Below, piece by piece: positions 1-11,481 of a stretch of DNA of 64,000 bases. The notes under the pieces were generated by a model, which saw only the letters and a list, made by a program, of their open reading frames with translations, did no database searches and was not told the DNA's origin. Numbering within the stretch: position 1 is the stretch's first letter; each line of letters begins with the position of its first letter. Origin of the DNA: Echria macrotheca (Eukaryota; Ascomycota; Sordariomycetes; Sordariales; Schizotheciaceae); the NCBI GenBank assembly GCA_030411725.1, contig MU839830.1, positions 1,302,001 to 1,366,000 of the forward strand, given 5' to 3'. The translations under genes and the position numbers were made by a program.

Positions 1-1871
1 GTCGTGACAGTTTCCAGGCCACAAACGCTAAGAGACTGCTGAAAAAGCAAGCCGGGATCGGAAGTGACGGTCGGGAGTGACGTGCTCAGACCCTTTTTTG
101 CCCTGACCTTGCCTGCTGCTGCTGCCCCTCCTTCTTACCAACCCCTCCCTCCTCGAGAGCTGGGGATGTAAAAACAAGATATGCATGAGATTCAACCCCG
201 CGAAAAAGCAAGTCTAGCAGCTAAGTTAGACCCTTGGCCGGGATGTAAGGATGAAGTTTGGCAGGGGAAGAGCAATGGCAAGCAGAGGTAAAGACGACAG
301 GTCACCTCGTCCATTGCCATATGCCTTTTTATCAGTCTAGAATAGAGGTCCAGATTTTCATCAGTGTCGACAACGAGACAATTACCCATCTGAGCCAGCC
401 GAACACCCATATCCTCCACCAAATGTTTGGTGTATGTATGTATGTATGTAGGAGCGAGTGACACTGACCCCGCCCTCGGCTCTGGAATGGGGGATCCAAC
501 TCCCGTCCGCAGTCCAAAAAGTACCTACAGTACCTACTCTATCACCAGGCACATAACACTCTGCGAAGAGTATATACCCGGTTCGGACCTCCTCGCTGAC
601 AATCCCAATACAACCCTCCCGCCTAGACAGCTGCAATATCAGCTCTGCAATATCATAGCGTTCAATATATAGCACACCCCCTTTCTCAATGATACCTTAC
701 CTTAACACAAGAAAAAAAAGAGAAGTAGGAGAGCGCGCAGCATACATCTCAAGGGGGTCCGTCCGCTCACCATCTTTCCCTGCCATTGTATGTATCCTCC
801 AATTCTCCCACAAGGTAAGAAATGGCAAACAGAGAGAGAGGAGAGGGGTGTGTGAGCGGAGCCGTAGCACAAACCCCCAAGGTAACATCGAACAACACAC
901 ATCGCCTACATCGACCACCGTTGGCATGCAGATACACAGATGCACACACCAACACTACAACTTCGCTTTCACACACTCAGACACACACATTCACCTCTCT
1001 CTGGACAGACCAATAAGGAAGAAAAAAGAACGAAATACAGGCCCGTCCGTTCCCCGCCCATCCCAGGCTTATAATAAGCTTGATATAGACCAGCAGCAGC
1101 AGCAGCAGCAGGGGGTTTCTCCAGACTCCAGACTCCGGACTCCGGCGTGGCGAGCATGGGTCAAACTAAACCTTAGCGTCAAGTTAGGTACCGCAAGTAG
1201 CACTCAGACAGACACTGAAGCACACTCAACCCATCATAGGAGCATCGCTCGGCGTGTCGAGCCGAGGAATCCATTCCCAGTCTAGTGCAGTCCAGGACCA
1301 TCGACTTCAGGTGAGTTTGGTTCGGGACGCTCGATACCAAGATTGCCTCTCCACCCGAGAAAAAACACCAATATCTTGTATCTAGCGTTGAATTACCGGT
1401 AGGACCAACCACGTTTGCAACATCCCAAGATCCAAGAAATAAATCTGGTATATATTCACACAAACGCCCCCCCTCCTAGAAATAACAACCTAGCGTGTGG
1501 GGGTAATGTAGATAAAGTACAACAACAGAATCTTCCACCCTCCTAGAGAGAGAGAGAGAAAAGTGGTATAACCCCGCCACCTTAACCAAACCCCATCCCA
1601 ACGCCTTGCAAAGCTTGTTAAGAAAGAAAACAAAAAAAATCCCAATCTTCTTCTCCGTCTGTGCCAATTTTGTGTTCAGAAACAACAACACACACGACAA
1701 GGTTAAAAAAAAAGAGAGTCGTAATGATATATGCAAGTCGTGACAACAAAGGTATTAACAAGATATACGGGACAAGGACAAGGTCAAGGACAAGGACACA
1801 CAAAACACACAACGACCACCCGCCGCCATCGTCGTCGCCGTCGTTCGTCGTCGGGCGCCTCGTGGAATCCC
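1..1871. other. Intergenic, no supported gene; simple repeats
   Basis: I see no convincing coding region on either strand. The stretch holds microsatellites: TGTA repeats near 428-451, CA-rich DNA near 890-1000, CAG repeats near 1091-1111, a GA run near 1544-1558, and GGACAA-type repeats near 1770-1800. Short open frames here are compositionally biased and do not resemble proteins. Part of it is presumably 3' untranslated region of the gene that ends at 1872 on the minus strand. Confidence 0.6.
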
Positions 1872-4800
1872 CTAAGCCCTCCGCACCCGGTTCCAAATCC
1901 TCTTCATCACGCCCTTATCGGTCGTCGTCGTCGTCGCCACAGAGCCCCAATCAAACGCCGCCAAGCGCTCCAGACTCTCCTTCTGCGCCGCCGCCGCCGC
2001 CGCGTCGGTGGCGCCGCCGTTGATATACGTCACGCTCTCCATGGCAGCCAGCGGGCCCAGCGTTGTCGACTTCCTCCCGGCTTGACTTAGCTGCTGCTGT
2101 GTGCCTTGTCTCTGATGCTGCTGATACTGCCACCCGTAAATCTGCTCCTCGTGAGCCCGGAGATCGGGCCTCGTCAGCGTCATGCGCAGCGTCATCTCGC
2201 GCGACGACGCGGGCGCTTGGGCGTAGTTATTGTGAAAGGGTCCCCCCTCCGAGGCGTTTTTGCTACCGCCGCTGTCCCGCAAATAGACTGGTGGCTCGGC
2301 CGGGTCCACATGCAGGGGTCGAATAGCGCCACCGCCCGGCTTACTATCGAACGCCTGCGGCGTCTTTGGGGAGTCCGGGTCGGCTAACGACGCTTGGTCG
2401 CTGTTGAGCGAGATGTTGTCGTCGTCGTCGTCGAAATCCGCGAGAAACGTCCGCATGTTGGTTGACCCGTCTGATGGCTTCTGCCGCGCCCTCCGCTGGT
2501 TCGCAGGCCCATCCTTCGACGCAGCGGGTGCCGCCGCTGACAGGACATCGGCTGATGGAAATCCAAACTCGATGGCTTCGTCAAATTTTTGTGGCGACGC
2601 CAAATACACTCGCAGCTTCAGCCTAGCTTCCGGATCTTGGTAGTGAGCCGCCGACGGGTCAAACGCCGTGATGGAATCTTGGTGGCCATGCTTCGGTGTG
2701 ATCAGCGACAGAGCCCTCGATTTCCGTCTTGTGTGAGGCATGGCATTCGAACCGCTGGCCGATGGGCTGTGCAACGGTGATGTCGGTGATGTCGCATCCT
2801 TGGTCGCCGGACGGCTGCTCGACGAAAGGGAATTGCGACCAAAAGGGATCTTGGTAATAGAAAGATGTCGTCGAAACGACGGCCGTTGTTGCTGCTTCGT
2901 CTGTGACGGCACATCTTCTCGGAGGTTGGCATGGTAGTCATCGAGAAAAAGACGGAGATCGAGGTCGTCTTCCTCATCCAGCCACCTAAACGTGTCGTAG
3001 AACGACTGCGGAATCTCTCCCCCGGCGGGGGGACTCCGAGGCCCGCTTTGCGAGTCCATGCTGCCGCGACGAGATGATACAGGCGTAATCAGCTGGACCG
3101 GGTCCGGTGCCAATCGCTTGCTGGCCCGTCTGTTGAGCTTGCAGATGGCCTCGTCGGCAGCGTCGAGGATGACGCTGGCACGCAGACGTCTGGCGAGCAC
3201 GACCTGCTCCTCGCGGGTGAGATCCCGATCCTCGACTTTATCGGGCAGGGTGGCACATGAAGGAGACGGCTCGGGGGTGCGGTACTGGGAAGAAATAAGA
3301 GAGCTCCGGCGGATAATGCGGCTGCTGATCTGCTCCGAGACACTACGGTCCTGGCGTGGCTTGCGGCGCTTGAAATGCGTTATCTCGTCGTAGTGCTGCG
3401 AGATGCCATCGACGTGTCCCGAGTCGCGGGCAAAACGCAGGCGTTCGAGCGTCGAGAAATACTATAATGGGAGTTTGTTTAGCATCAGGGGAAGAAACGA
3501 GATGCATCGGTCGGCGGTCTGGACAAAAGGGAAGGCGATCATTTGAATCGCCGGCCTCCTCCCCCCCCAGCTCGTCTAGCGCAATTTGTTGGAGCTTAAC
3601 GGGCTAAGCGGGTGAATTGCAATGCAGCAACGCCCATCTTTCCAGCAACTCGCAGCAGCCATGGCGGGAGGCGAAAGGGGGTGGACGAAAGTTGCGAGTA
3701 ATGCGGACTAGCAGGAGATGGACCTGCATGCGCAACAGCCAAAACGTATGCGGTGAAGCTGCAGACCCGTGGGTGCTGCAGCGCCCCTTCCCCTCCAAGC
3801 AGGGCCTGATCGGCCCAGGTACGAAACCACCAGCAATGCACCCACCACAACACAGCCAATGGGCTGCACTGCTCCCCACGGTCTTGTTCCTGATGCGCTT
3901 GCCACTGGTCGCCTACTCCACCGCTCCGGCGACGTTGGACGACACGGACGAGTGCGAGGCTTTGAGGATGTGTGCTCTCTCCCTCCCTTACTGGGTGGCC
4001 AAACGAGTGACGAGACCCTCTGCCTTGCGTCTGTGTCTGAAACTGCTCGATTGACTCGTCCACGAGCCACGAGAATGTGTCCATGGAAATGGAGCCAATA
4101 TCGGCCATCTCTGCTTCTACGCGCTCGCTGTGCGTGAAGCTGTGAAGCTCGAGTCTTGGCTCCCCGCCGAGATGGGTCTTGGACCAGCCACTTGACGGTC
4201 GAGTTCCGGTGCAAGAGGTGTTGAGAGGGAATTTAGCGCATCTTTGAGTCTGCTGCAGGGACCAATGGGGCTGACCAGGTCGCCTACTTAGGACATCCTC
4301 TAGTCACCGAAAGAGGTAACGCTTGGAGGTGTGTGGGTGGGCTTTTTGGAGGTGAAGGAGAGACAACACAAGAAAAACGCTCGAGCACATGTTCCGACGA
4401 CAAACAACGACCAAAAAAAACCTCCGACATACCTTTCGCTGGATTGCCAATGGCAAAGCCTCAAACTCTTCCCGGGTCATTTGTGGCACGCTCCCCAGAT
4501 GGGACTGCCTCTTCTGCATGCTGCTGGATCTCGAACGAACGGGTGATCGCTTGACGATGGCAGAGGCGTTGCCGCCGCCCGCCTTGCTCTCGCTTGATCC
4601 ACGACCCGAAGGCGCCTGCAGCTGTCCGCTACCGTGTCGGTGGTTATGGTGGTGATGATGGCGCTTCGCCCAGCGGGCGAAAATGGGACTGACAGGACGC
4701 CGACTGCCGCTGGTCCCGCTCTGAGCGGAGTGTGGGCGCCATTGGGTCGTCGTGGTCGTCGCATCGCCGCCGGCGTCGTTTGGCGTCCCAAAGTACTCGT

Positions 4801-5356
4801 CGGTCGAGGAAACACTCCGCGTCCCCACGGCCGGGAAGTCGATTGTCGCGCCTGGCATCTTGATGGTTTGCTCGGTCTGCCCGCTGTCGAAGCTTGACGT
4901 CCGGCTGTCGTTGCAGGAATCGAGACTCAGCGTCGACGCCGAGGAGAAGAAAAAGGTGTAAAAGGGGTGTCGTTGTGGGTTGTTGTCGCCAGCGATGCTG
5001 TTCGGGTCGGGCTGGCTGCGCGCGTCGAGACCTGTCTCGTCGGCTTGGTGTTGTTGATCGACGTCACTTTCCGCACTTTCCTCCGCAATGTTGTTGAAGA
5101 GAGGAAGACGGAAGCTGAGATCGCTGACGAAATCGAAGCTCGGGGATGTCTGGGGTGTCAAGGATTCCAGGTACCCTCGTACTGCCGGAGTCGCTGCCGT
5201 TGCGTCGAACAAGAGCCAGGGCAGCAGTCGATCCCGGGGCATTCCATTGGTGTCCGGGGCGTCAAAAGCTTCCACACCATTCGCGGTTGCTGGACACGTC
5301 GCCGTGCTGGAAATAGCGCCGTCATGCTGCTCCAGAACGAATGCCAGGCCGCCCAT
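1872..5356 (-). CDS. Conserved-looking disordered fungal protein, function unknown (837 aa, 2 exons)
   Basis: I do not recognise a named family. Two exons are proposed: 5356-4433 (308 codons) and 3461-1872 (529 codons plus stop). Both junctions fall between codons, with donor AAG|GTATGT and acceptor TATAG|TAT, and the join gives a continuous amphipathic stretch, AIQRK-YFSTLERLRFAR. The N-terminal half is Ser/Thr/Asp-rich with a His run (HHHHHNHRH); the C-terminal half holds a segment near DTFRWLDEEDDLDLRLFLDD and many SP/TP sites, so the protein is largely disordered. The start at 5356 is the first ATG after an in-frame stop near 5533. The 971-nt intron is long for this genome and contains an open exon-like stretch (see findings), so an alternative first exon is possible. 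Confidence 0.62.
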
Positions 5357-8300
5357 CTCGCTACCAGCGACAACCGGGGCAGCGACGATGACCGAGGCTG
5401 TGACTGGCGCTGTTGTCCCTGGTCCGCCGCCAGGGTTCCTCCAGTGGGATGCGTGCCGGGGAAGTCCAGGTCGACCAATGACCCCGGGATGACCAGGGGG
5501 GTGCCGTGCGAGCTGATTTTCAAGGTTTACTCAACCACCATTGTTGCGCTTCCGATATCAACAGCATCTCTAGAGTCTAGAGAGCAAAAGACGTTGCGGG
5601 GACAGGATAGCTAAATGGATTGGGGCTAATGGCCCAACTCCTGCATTGTTGCTCCCCCCGTTTCCAGAAAGGCACTCGGCGGCGATCTCCTCCGTAACGG
5701 CACGCAAAGCGTTTATGCCGGTTCACCACGGGGACAACCCGGCCGGTCTCCAAATTTCCAAAGAACCCCGGCAGGATGAATTGGCGAGACGGTGGATCCC
5801 GCGAGACCCATTGGGTCTGTCTTATAGTCTCAGCGTGCTTTGCCCCCTTTCCAGAGGGTCGGGAATGGAATTCAGCACAGATGCCGCTCCACGGCAGCTC
5901 GTGCGTACTTTACGAGCCGTGTAATGGCTGAAGATTGCGGCTGGAAGCTTCTGCTGTCGGCGCGGGAAGGCCGGGCAGCGATGAGGTGCAGTGTTTCAGG
6001 GCCACAGTCGACCAAGCTGCGGAGGACCCTTGAGCCTGTCATCAATCTCGAACACGGTAACGCTGCTTTGGCTTGCGGCTTCCAGCAGGGCAAGTCCCTG
6101 TGCCTGGCGCGCCCGTCTGATCCGCACGCGTCGCTGAGCTCGCCCCACGTCGCCGGCCTCTTATTGGTGACCGTGGTTAAGCTCCGACCTTACCGTGTGC
6201 TCAGGCGTGTGCCAAAAAACCCGCACGGGAGGAACGGCGCTTCGACTAAAACCTGCTGGGGCGATCGATCCGCGTCGGGAGTTACAGAAACAACAGTTCA
6301 GTTGCTGTCAGCCAGCAGACCCCCATTCAACATTCGACTCCTCCAGACGTGCCAAGCAAAAACACAGTGGCAACGTCGTCTGCAAGGGTGAATGAACCCT
6401 TGGATGCTCGTGTCGGTGAAGGTCGCCCCAGGCCTGTCCGGTCCATTGAGCGGTCCATCGGGAGAAAAACGAGATCTCTAGAGTTGGTAATGTTTCCGCT
6501 AGCTCTCTCAGCGGTGGGCTGACACCAACGCAGGAGTGGAGTTGCCCGTTCCAAAAGGGATACGAAAGCAACCCAAGACTTCAAGCCTCCAACTGCTTTG
6601 GGTCGCACCAAAAACTTCTAGAAGGAAGGGATCCACCGCATCCCAAGGTCAGAACCGAAGGGGACCTCATCAGGCGAAGAGTATCGTCGGCGACCATGCC
6701 GAAGGCTGGAATGCCACGGCGTGTTTTACACGTGGCGGTGCGTCCCAGGCCTGTTCCTGCAGCTTGACTGCAGCAGCTGTCGGTGTTGAAACACGACGTT
6801 TCTCTCGCCGCCTCCTCAGGCTCGAAAGGGATACACTTTCGTTGGTCGTCCCCTGCGTCGTGCTGAAAAACTTCTTTACCGCCAGTCGCCATCGCTCCTG
6901 TCATGGGCTTGACTCCTTCTTGCGGTCTGGATTGCGTTCCAGCATGCCACAGATCCCAAAACGCTTCAAAACAAGCAAGGGCAGGCTCGCTGCCCGGCAT
7001 AGGAGTTGGAGCATCGACGGGCACAGGGACCACCGTGACCTGATGCCAGAGACGTTTGCCCGAGATGGATTGATCGCAAGCCGACCAACGGCAGCGCCAA
7101 ATCGAATTTTATCGTGGGTTTTTTTTATCCGAGAGGAGCTCCAATCTCGACGTTGCGCTCAATGGATGATATGGATACGCATTTAGGCGACGACGTTATC
7201 CATCTTTTGGGGTTCGGTTGCATCTTCACCATCGCTTCGAACACGGGGGGGTAATTGCTACCCATCGTCAACGGGCTCGACAAGAGATCAAGCGATCCCC
7301 CATTTTGCCAGTGCGACAGAGACGGCCGGTGCCGGGTATCAGCGCGTGGATCTGCGAGAGGACTCACGGATCTGATTCATGCTGATGAAAATAGAATTGG
7401 AAATGCCCAACCCGTCAATCATGTCATGCGCCTGAAGACAAGAGATCTCGCCCTTCGCCGCGTCCAGTTCCAGCTCTCGCAGTTGAGCAAAAACTCGTGC
7501 CTCCTTCGAGGTTGGGAGACAGACTCCCGGGACCTTGACGGTAGCAAACATGGCCGAGCCATTGCTTGTCACCACTACTAGGACTGGCCAACGACCCGAA
7601 GGTTCGATCGGGTCCTGCACCGCGGATTATCGATGCATCCCGTCGTTTGCGTAACCATAGTCGGCTTGCGCCTGCGGTGCGAGTCTGGACAACTCTGTCT
7701 CACGTCCTCCAGTTGGGGACGAAAGGATAGCTTGTCAGGGCCAGCTGCGTTTTGGGCAAGCACGACACAAGGAAGAGCCATGTGCAAATCAAACTGAAGT
7801 CGGTCGGCGAGGCGGAGGGGATCTGGGCCGATGTGGTGAAGAGGTGCAACAGCATGTCGCGGCCAACGTATCAAAAGCGATCTTGGGTGTTGAATCCAGA
7901 CTACTGGGTCAGCAAATGTGTGGCAGGGAACGGGAAGATACCTGCACAGTAACCGCGAAGCCGCAAGACGTGGGCAAAGGCGTGTTGGGAGGAAGGCACT
8001 ATCCGATCTAATCTCGTGGACCTGCTCTTCTTGATCTTGAATAAATGCCCATGATCCCTGCTATCTCCATCATACCTCTTGTACCCCGTCGTCGTGCTCG
8101 GGACAGCCAATCGGTTCGCAGCTCAACCACTTCTCGAGGACCAACAGACCTGATCACGGGTTCGCGTCGAGGCACTCGCGTTTGCTCAACATTTCATCCG
8201 AGCTCGCCGGGAGCTCGGAAGCAAACTCGATAACAAAAACATGGTTTGCCGGCGGCCTAATCCTGTCCCTTGATTCTTCCTTCGGCCGTCTTCCAATCGC

Positions 8301-8419
8301 ACAGATGCCACACACCACCCAGTGTCCGAAACTCTGATCCCACTCCGTCAACAGCAAACCGGCTACGCCACCCGCCCGAGGTAATCACGCCTCCTTCGTG
8401 TTTCTTCTCTTCCCCGCGT
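5357..8419. other. Intergenic, mostly no supported gene
   Basis: About 3 kb without a recognisable gene. Open frames on both strands lack domain character. The only stretch with coding-like composition is listed separately at 7368-7551. Confidence 0.5.
7368..7551 (-). CDS. Tentative first exon of an unrecognised small gene
   Basis: From an ATG at 7551 the minus strand reads 61 codons of balanced, protein-like composition: hydrophobic start, then an Arg/Glu/Leu helix (ARVFAQLRELELDAAKG) and a hydrophobic segment (DMIDGLGISNSIFISMNQI). It ends at a good donor, ATCC|GTGAGT, in phase 1. I could not place the next exon with confidence in the DNA below 7368, and I recognise no family. It may be the remains of a gene or a chance frame. 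Confidence 0.22.
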
Positions 8420-10223
8420 TCACACTGTCTCGGTGCTCTGGCTAACTGGGTCATAGTACTCGTAGATCTTGTTCTCCTTGTCACGTCCAGTGACAGCCGG
8501 GGCCGTGTAGGTCGAGACGCCACTGTCCCGGTCATAGCTCTGGAAGGAGCAGGCCAGTCGCTTGCCTCCTCCGCCGGGAAGGTCCACGACGAATGATGGC
8601 ATCATGAATCCTGCGATCGAGCCCCGCATCTTGGCCTCGATGTCCAGGATGGTCTGCAGCGGCGTACGCAGATGCTCGACCTTCTCAACCATGTCGCACT
8701 GGTAGACATAATACTACGCGCACATGTGTTAGCCCCCCATCACTTGGGTCGAGGCGGGTCGGCAAAAACCTACCGGAAAGATGTTGTTATCTGCAAGGCG
8801 GCGAATTAGTGTCGACATGGTCTCATAGTCGTCGTTCACCCCACGGAGCAAGACGGCCTGGTTGCGGACCATGACACCTGCTTCAAACAACTTCTGGCTC
8901 GCCTTGGACGTGATCCACGAGATCTCGTTGGGGTGGTTGAAGTGTGTGTGCCAAGCCATGGCCTTCCCGGCTTTCTTTGCCTGGTTGGAGATGTCGATCA
9001 GAGCATTCACCCAACCATCAGACTCATCAAGGACACGGCTGGGCGCCACAGCAAGTCCCTTGGAGGCGAAGCGGAACCTCTTGATGTTCGGCATGCCGAT
9101 CAGGCGCTCACCGATGAGTCTGAGCTGCTCGGGCTGCAGATAGTACGAGTCACCACCCGAGACTACAATGTCTTGTAGGCCCGGTTGGCTCTCGATGTAG
9201 GCAAACGCCTCCTCCCAACGCTTCCTGGTCGGCTTCAACGACGCTTTGGTCACGGTGTCCGTGTCCGCCCCAACCGCGTAGGATCGAGTGCAAAACATGC
9301 AATATGTCGGGCACACCGATGTTGCTGGAGACGACGGGTCAGAAGGCAAACTGCATATGGGACCTCGGCCGGAACTTACGCAGGAAGAGGGCCTTGTCTG
9401 GGTACCGGTGGACCAAGCCCTTGACCGGCGAGTCGGCCTCCTCGTGGAGCGAATCAAGGGCCAGCTTGGGGTGGTCTGGAACCATGATCGACTTCATCGG
9501 GAGGAACTGGCGAACAATGGGGTCGTGCCGGGGGTCCTGCCAGTTGACTCGGCTAAGAATGTATGGCCTACAGCCGAGCGTCAGTTCCCCGATAGGGTAG
9601 GCAGGGGGTGTGCTGTTGGTTGGGAAAGAAAACGCACGTCATGCGGATGGCCATGGTGGCAGCTGCCACACCATCAAGAACGTCCTTGATGAACTGCTCG
9701 CGGGTTTGCGTCCGTGTGCCCGACTTGTCCAGGGGCACCTGCTCGGGGATGACGGCTTGGAGGAACTTGAGGAGTTTGGCCGGACCCTGGACTGTGTTCG
9801 CGACCTGCGAGTTGTTCAATGTTACACGGAGGCTCCATCTGACACAGCAATGGCGTATTGTGGGCCACTTACACTCCATCGGTACGACAAGAAGTCTTTG
9901 GCGGGAACCGTCTCCCAAATTGGCACCTTGCGCCAGAATTCGTCGCGTTCCTCGTTGTCCGCCGGCGCGAACGGGGGCGAACCGGCATCGGGGTCATCCA
10001 ACGGAAAGGCAGGCGAGGGCGTGCCAACCTCCCGGACAATCGGGCGCTCAGGGGGCGGGGGGTAGATACCGCCCGAGGGAGGCGTAATACTAACCCTGCT
10101 GTCGTGGTCAAGGACCTGCGCCTGAAGTCGAGGAAGTGAAGCCGCAGATCGAGCCAGCGTCAACTGCGGAGCAATCACCGCCTTGGCAAGCAAACGCCCG
10201 GATCTCGAGAAGCCGGACAGCAT
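8420..10223 (-). CDS. L-lysine 2,3-aminomutase homologue (radical SAM, PLP; 516 aa, 5 exons)
   Basis: Predicted to interconvert L-lysine and L-beta-lysine using a [4Fe-4S] cluster, S-adenosylmethionine and PLP. Exons: 10223-9873, 9804-9638, 9567-9380, 9324-8774, 8713-8420; all junctions are GT-AG and the frame closes. Cluster motif CxxxCxxC is C240-P-T-Y-C244-M-F-C247; a GGD SAM-binding segment is at 292-294. PGGGGK with the presumed PLP lysine (K470) lies near the C-terminus. The two acidic positions that select lysine in characterised aminomutases (Asp in QCD, D426; Asp before the Gly run, D463) are both present, favouring lysine over glutamate. The basic, Ser/Ala-rich N-terminus (SGFSRSGRLLAKAV) looks like a mitochondrial presequence. 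The residue after the second cluster Cys is Met, where Arg is usual. It is divergent from the transporter gene at 11482. Confidence 0.9.
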
Positions 10224-11481
10224 GTCGGCGGTGCGATGCAGTCGGTTTCGGGGTTTGGTAGTCTGGAGGCTGGGGGGCCTGGAAACCGAGGAGGGTTGGG
10301 CCGTTTTCCGTTGGGTTTGCGAAGAGAGACCTTGGCCGATACCAATCTGCTCGAGGTCGCCGATTTCTTTCGAGTTTGCAAGAAAATCTTGCCTGGGGTG
10401 GAGGGTCCTTATATGGTTTCCTTGAGGAGTCGCAGCCTCGAGGTCGAGGACTTCTCGGTGCCGAAAGCCGGGATGCACACGAATGAACGGCGGTCTGAGA
10501 GGTCGTACAATAACCTCTTTCTCAAGTCACAATGTTCAACGCTCTCACTCGACCCAGTGCTCGACGATACCCACCTGTCAAGATGGCGATTCGGAAAGGC
10601 CAGTGTCCCCAACTGTTGATGATCTGGTCGAGGCTGGCCTGGACTGTACGGCGGTCTCTCTGACACCAAAGGAGCTCTGACGCCAAAGGGGCCCTGATGC
10701 TCCAGACCCTTCTGACAACCGGAGGAAATCCGAGATAACCGCGTACACGAACAGAGGGCGCGGACCGACGTTGGCCCTTGCCAATATCACACCTTCTCTA
10801 TACGACGATCTGTCACCTGTGATTTGTTTGCTCCCGTTTAGCAAATGAAGCAACACGGAGGATCTGCTCACCTATGCAGTTTGTTGTTTGGTCGCTTGGT
10901 CTTCTTCTGCCGAGGAGAAGGCAGCGTGGGGACGAAGGTCCTTGGTGTTGAAGCCTCCTCAGCTAGGTAAGGACCTGGTGAAGCTGGGATACTTGACCAC
11001 TTCCCGTTTGCTCTTCAAGGCTGTGCTTGGTCGGTCTCTCCTCCCGCTTTATTCGGCGCTGCTCATCCTCCTAGTCCTCCTCTCTACTCTCTCCTCCTTC
11101 AAGACCAAGGTCCGGCGCAAGTCTCAGAGACAACCCAGGCCGATCTCAAAGTTTCCGTCAAGCCTGTCTCTCAAATCGAGTGTTTTGCCTCCTGGAAACG
11201 TACGCAGCGCATATTCGGACAGCCGGTTCAAATCTCTTCCTGCATCCATTCACGGCTGCCCATCATTTATAGGTGAGTCGGAACCATGTCGGGCTCCGCT
11301 AAGCCCACCGACCTGGTCCCTGGGAGCACATCCGAAAATCAACATGACATAGAGTATGCAACTCCTTGTGTTGTGCCCCCGTCCCATGCAAGTTTGTCGG
11401 CCTCGCGACATGATAACTGATACAATTTCCCCCAAATCCAGGCGCCATGCTCCGGGGACGCTAAAGCAGCATCATGATTCC
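10224..11481. promoter_or_regulatory. Shared 1.26-kb divergent intergenic region
   Basis: This separates the start codons of the aminomutase (minus) and the MFS transporter (plus) and must contain both promoters and 5' untranslated regions. I see no gene in it and no motif I would name. The arrangement leaves room for co-regulation but does not show it. Confidence 0.5.

Noticed and set aside
428..452. CRISPR-like or regulatory tandem array
   Set aside because: A simple TGTA microsatellite; no spacers, and the genome is eukaryotic.
3596..4108. Full 170-residue minus-strand open frame inside the long intron, taken as a separate gene
   Set aside because: Only the first 39 codons look protein-like and they end at a donor; the rest is Trp/Cys/His-rich shadow sequence.
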